DNA from: a virus
Virus record (IMG/VR): IMGVR_UViG_3300042894_004093
Location: 1-46,665 of that record
Length of the DNA: 46,665 bases
Direction: 5' to 3' (one strand)
Shown here: in pieces, positions 43,397 to 46,665 of the stretch
Layout: each line of letters opens with the position of its first letter
Position numbering within the stretch: the stretch's first letter is position 1
The notes under the pieces: generated by a model
Told to the model about the DNA's origin: nothing
What the model saw: only the letters and a program-made list of their open reading frames with translations
Database searches by the model: none
Program-made: the position numbers and the translations under genes

Positions 43397-43404
43397 TATT
43401 TATT
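43397..43404 (+). promoter_or_regulatory. TATTTATT variant promoter motif, adhesin gene
   Basis: One-mismatch motif on the + strand 10 nt upstream of ATG 43415. A TTG codon at 43394 could extend the frame but would lie on the motif, so it is not used as the start. Confidence 0.4.
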
Positions 43405-43414
43405 AATAAAAAAG

Positions 43415-46264
43415 ATGGCAGAACAAAATATTAATCAATATGTGTATAAAAAATATAATATTGGACTTGTTTCTGAAAGTATGGATATGTCTTTAACTTC
43501 CGATGAAAGGGACTATAAAGAAGAAGTTATTTTTTCACCATATCTTATTGCACAAACATATGGAAATAAATTACCTTTTTATTTTGACATAGATAACTAT
43601 CTAACGGCACAACAATTAAATTTAACATACAAAAATTACAATTATAATAACATTTTTGTTTCACAAAACATTTATAACCCAAACAACGAAAATCTTGGTT
43701 GTTTTTCAGCATCAAGTTCTTGTGACATAGGATTTACGGGTATTGATAACGGTTTAGTGAGTCAAATTGGTAATCAAACAATCTATTTCACCAATGGATT
43801 ATTTAGTGATGGATTAAAGTTTAATAGATTGTTCTACGATAGAAGAATGAAACTACATCAAGTGACAGGATACACAAGTGATGATAATAGATTTGAGGCA
43901 TTTGATAAAAGAACATTATATGAAGTAGTAAGTAAAGTTGGTTCAGAAGGAAGGTATCACGAACTATATGGAGGGTTTTATCAAGGTTTTTACAAATTAC
44001 ACGATTATGACTATAACGTATTCCCTGAAAGGGTAAACAAGGGTTGGTCTGTTGAAATGGTTTTACGTCCGAGGTTTGTGGATGAATACCCATTACTACC
44101 TAATGAAACAAATCTTAATGAGTTGTATCCACAAAATAGAAATATGTTTTTCTATATGGGGGCGAGAGCGGAAAATAAATTTTATCATTATGCCGATGGT
44201 TCACCAAAATGTTTCCCAAGTTATACAAGAGTAACAACACCTTTGGCAAATTGTTTACAAACGTGTGCTTGTTGTAATCAAACAATAACTAATAGTAGGT
44301 GTATATATTTATACCCACCAAGACCGAAAGACGGAAATCACGATCCACATAAAAATTACGGGTGTGATGCTTGTAAGGGTAGTACAACTATTAGTATATC
44401 TTGTGGGTGTGGTTGTAATGAATTACCTTGTGAAAGTTGTGGATGGGAATGTTTTGCACATAGTTGTACAAACGTTATAACCCCTGTTCCGACACCAACA
44501 CCCGAACCTACACCAATACCTGATTGTGTTGAGGAAACGCCAATATGTACACCAACTTGTACCACTTGTAAAAGTTGTTCTAATTGCGTTGATTGTACCC
44601 CCCCTGAAAATTCAACCGTTGAGGATACTTGTGAGAAAGATCCTTTATACGATTCAATGTCAAATAACATTGCCTTTAAACTTTGTGGGGATCCTAAAAA
44701 TCCAAGTATCGGAGTTAAGGTTTTGAGAATTACGGGGGAATGTATAACAACTGGTACTTGTGTTACTGGACAAACATTTGTTACAGGATATACAATACAA
44801 GAATTTTGTACTGATCCTATTTACCCATACTGTGCACAAGTAAACCCATCATTTTTAGAACAACAACATTGGTTTTATGTGAATGTGACTTGGGAGAGGT
44901 ACACAAATATTGAGACAAATGATCTATGTTGGAATGGTGGTTTAGGTACTATCACCGAAATAAAATATCTTGAATCTTTAGCTAATAATACTGTAGCACT
45001 TATTAAACCACCATATACTGATGGTAAAGCAACACCACAACAAGTTGAGTTAACAAACTTAAATTACGAATGGATTAATACAAAGAAATTTAGAAATGGT
45101 AGATTAAAAATCTATGTTAATGGAAAGTTAATTAAAACAATAGAGGACTTTGAAGAAATAATTCCTAGGGCATTAAGCACCGATAAAGAAAAACAAGTTG
45201 GTGTTCCATTTAATATTTCTTGGGGTGGTGGAACTCAAGGTTTACACGACAACCTTATTCCATCATCTTGTGATAATCTATTAAGTGATTATATACAAGA
45301 TCCAGAATCTTTCCCAACTTCAGTTTTAAATAATTCTTCTTTATCAGGACTTAAAACGGATATATTACTTGAGCAAGAGTTTGCAGGATTTTTTAAAGGA
45401 GCAATATCACAATTTAGAATGTATGTTGAACCTTTGGATGCGTCGGAAGTAAGACACAACTTTTACGTATTAAAAAACAAATTTAAGTTGTTTGATCCAT
45501 TTTGTCCCGATTGTGACACTCTTGTTTGTGAACCAAATGATTTAACATACGTTATTGATGATGAGGTTATAACAACCATTACAACATTAACACCATTTGC
45601 GTTAGGTAGAGAATATATTTACGATGAAAGAGATCAGAAATATTTAATCAAAAATAATTTACAAAAATTACTTCAGTTATCTACACCACCAAAAAATCCT
45701 ACGGAAAGATATTGGGACGACAACGGATGGTGGGGTAATCAAGGTTCATTACCACAATGTGTTGGTTATGCTTGGGCACATTGGTTGGAAGATGGACCTG
45801 TACAACAATCAGGAGTACCACCAATCATACATCCATCAACAATTTATTTTAATGCACAAAAATTAGATCAGTGGCCTGGTGAAAATTATGCGGGAACATC
45901 GGTTCGTGGTGCGGTAAAATACCTACAAAATATTAAAAAAGTTAAAACATATTATTGGGCTTTTGATGTACAAACATTAATAGATACTGTTATGAAGATA
46001 GGACCTGTAGTTGTCGGGACAAATTGGTATTATAATATGTTCTTCCCTGACAAAACAGGAACAATAAGGGCGTCAGGTAGGTTAATGGGTGGACACGCTT
46101 ACATTATAAATGGTGTTGATATAAAAAATAAAAGATTTAGAATAAAAAACAGTTGGGGAAAATCTTGGGGATTAAGTGGTAGAGCATACATTTCCTTTAA
46201 CGACATGACTCGTTTAATAAGAGAACAAGGTGAAATATGTTTAGCAACAGAAATTGGTTCTTAA
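43415..46264 (+). CDS. LamG-like adhesin with papain-type protease domain
   Basis: About 949 residues. A beta-rich lectin-like (LamG/concanavalin) domain is seen in two parts: KGWSVEMVLRPRF (~209-221), then QQHWFYVNVTWERY, GRLKIYVNGKLIKTIED and FAGFFKGAISQFRMYVEPLD (~657-676). Between them lies a Cys-rich, CxxC-dense insert with a Thr-Pro linker (~265-410). The C-terminal ~190 residues are a C1A papain-like protease: oxyanion Gln and nucleophile in NQGSLPQCVGYAWA (Q776, C782), catalytic His in GGHAYIINGVD (H894) and Asn in KNSWGKSWG (N912). Probably a tail protein that binds and cuts a surface component, or processes itself. Confidence 0.88.
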   Translation: MAEQNINQYVYKKYNIGLVSESMDMSLTSDERDYKEEVIFSPYLIAQTYGNKLPFYFDIDNYLTAQQLNLTYKNYNYNNIFVSQNIYNPNNENLGCFSASSSCDIGFTGIDNGLVSQIGNQTIYFTNGLFSDGLKFNRLFYDRRMKLHQVTGYTSDDNRFEAFDKRTLYEVVSKVGSEGRYHELYGGFYQGFYKLHDYDYNVFPERVNKGWSVEMVLRPRFVDEYPLLPNETNLNELYPQNRNMFFYMGARAENKFYHYADGSPKCFPSYTRVTTPLANCLQTCACCNQTITNSRCIYLYPPRPKDGNHDPHKNYGCDACKGSTTISISCGCGCNELPCESCGWECFAHSCTNVITPVPTPTPEPTPIPDCVEETPICTPTCTTCKSCSNCVDCTPPENSTVEDTCEKDPLYDSMSNNIAFKLCGDPKNPSIGVKVLRITGECITTGTCVTGQTFVTGYTIQEFCTDPIYPYCAQVNPSFLEQQHWFYVNVTWERYTNIETNDLCWNGGLGTITEIKYLESLANNTVALIKPPYTDGKATPQQVELTNLNYEWINTKKFRNGRLKIYVNGKLIKTIEDFEEIIPRALSTDKEKQVGVPFNISWGGGTQGLHDNLIPSSCDNLLSDYIQDPESFPTSVLNNSSLSGLKTDILLEQEFAGFFKGAISQFRMYVEPLDASEVRHNFYVLKNKFKLFDPFCPDCDTLVCEPNDLTYVIDDEVITTITTLTPFALGREYIYDERDQKYLIKNNLQKLLQLSTPPKNPTERYWDDNGWWGNQGSLPQCVGYAWAHWLEDGPVQQSGVPPIIHPSTIYFNAQKLDQWPGENYAGTSVRGAVKYLQNIKKVKTYYWAFDVQTLIDTVMKIGPVVVGTNWYYNMFFPDKTGTIRASGRLMGGHAYIINGVDIKNKRFRIKNSWGKSWGLSGRAYISFNDMTRLIREQGEICLATEIGS

Positions 46265-46303
46265 TTTTTATGTTAATATAATGGTATTTCTTAAACAACT
46301 TAA

Positions 46304-46311
46304 TATTTATA
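46304..46311 (+). promoter_or_regulatory. TATTTATA late-type promoter motif, repeat fibre
   Basis: Exact TATTTATA 41 nt upstream of ATG 46353, with an A-rich leader nearly identical in length and composition to that of the capsid gene. Confidence 0.6.
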
Positions 46312-46352
46312 AAAAAAAGTAAATAAACTAAACAAAATAAAAAACAAAAAAA

Positions 46353-46665
46353 ATGGCATTTGTAATTGTAAATGATCCTGTTGGTGGCTTAACATCTACA
46401 GTCAGAACAGGACAAACAAACTCAGCCTCTGCAATGTACTCAACAGTAAGTGGAGGAAGGGCGAACACAGCAAAAGAATTGTACTCTACCGTTGCTGGAG
46501 GTAGAAAGAACACCGCTAATGGTTGTTATTCAAACATCAGTGGAGGTTATTTAAACAAAACAACTGGTTTATTCAGTTCTGTTAATGGTGGTTGTTTAAA
46601 TCACGCAAACGGAAAATCATCAGTTGTTGATGGTGGTGCGCTTAACACTGCACAGTCAGATTACA
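46353..46665 (+). CDS. Beta-roll repeat fibre protein, 5' part
   Basis: The frame is open to the right edge (104 codons seen). After MAFVIVNDPVGG the protein consists of 15-residue repeats: YSTVSGGRANTAKEL, YSTVAGGRKNTANGC, YSNISGGYLNKTTGL, FSSVNGGCLNHANGK and so on (consensus xSxVxGGxxNxAxGx). This is the pattern of YadA-head-like left-handed beta-rolls in adhesins and phage tail fibres. The start follows an A-rich leader after a TATTTATA motif. A trimeric tail-fibre role is inferred; the 3' part is outside the window. Confidence 0.82.
   Translation, partial: MAFVIVNDPVGGLTSTVRTGQTNSASAMYSTVSGGRANTAKELYSTVAGGRKNTANGCYSNISGGYLNKTTGLFSSVNGGCLNHANGKSSVVDGGALNTAQSDY

Noticed and set aside
43394-43414. 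TTG start extending the adhesin by seven residues
   Set aside because: The extension covers the TATTTATT motif, and the following ATG at 43415 begins a normal sequence.
1-46665. tRNA genes, CRISPR arrays, insertion sequences, integrase or attachment sites
   Set aside because: None recognised by eye on either strand; a tRNA covariance search would be decisive, and I did not have one.

Overview
The window is a piece of a large, A+T-rich (roughly 70% by eye) tailed-phage genome of the T4 superfamily. It carries the T4-type head block in canonical order: large terminase (gp17-like), portal (gp20-like), prohead protease (gp21-like), scaffold (gp22-like) and major capsid protein (gp23-like). Several signs point to a Bacteroidota (Flavobacteria-like) host. 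Start codons lack Shine-Dalgarno sequences. Two minus-strand genes have candidate promoters resembling the Bacteroidota TTTG/TAnnTTTG pattern. A secreted protein next to the capsid gene has the architecture of type IX secretion cargo. The host is inferred, not shown.

Layout: (1) 29-12526, mostly + strand, is the head morphogenesis block, with a ribosomal protein bS21 gene inserted on the opposite strand at 7133-7318. (2) 12580-16066 is an accessory stretch: a secreted T9SS-like protein, a multi-pass membrane protein, and small basic Cys-containing proteins. (3) 16077-25038, minus strand, holds tail or baseplate genes: two Cys-rich adhesin-like proteins with the same C-terminal cassette, a baseplate hub/OB-fold protein and hypothetical structural proteins. 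(4) 25050-40411, minus strand, is a tightly packed array. It contains a gp55-like sigma factor, PhoH, dUTPase, a DEDDy exonuclease, a degenerate HAD-like protein and a glycan island with GDP-mannose 4,6-dehydratase, a short DegT aminotransferase, a hexapeptide acetyltransferase, GT10 and GT11 fucosyltransferase-like enzymes, several GT2/GT4 enzymes, two methyltransferases and a cupin. (5) 40523-43360, minus strand, is a late-type operon with WYL-like and LETM1-like proteins and ends in a terminator. (6) 43415 to the right end, + strand, encodes a LamG-like/papain-protease adhesin and the start of a 15-residue-repeat fibre.

Regulation: an 8-bp motif, TATTTATA (the reverse complement of the T4 late -10 element TATAAATA), sits 6-41 nt upstream of most structural genes on both strands and is always oriented with the gene. 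The gp55-like sigma factor is its obvious candidate reader. Genes lacking this motif instead sometimes show a host-like -33/-7 pair, which suggests early/middle versus late classes. Several head-linked proteins begin with, or contain, a short amphipathic helix ending in an (I/L/V)-x-E site like T4 capsid-targeting sequences, so a set of internal capsid proteins cut by the phage protease is proposed. No tRNA, CRISPR array, insertion sequence or gene-free stretch longer than 300 bases was seen.
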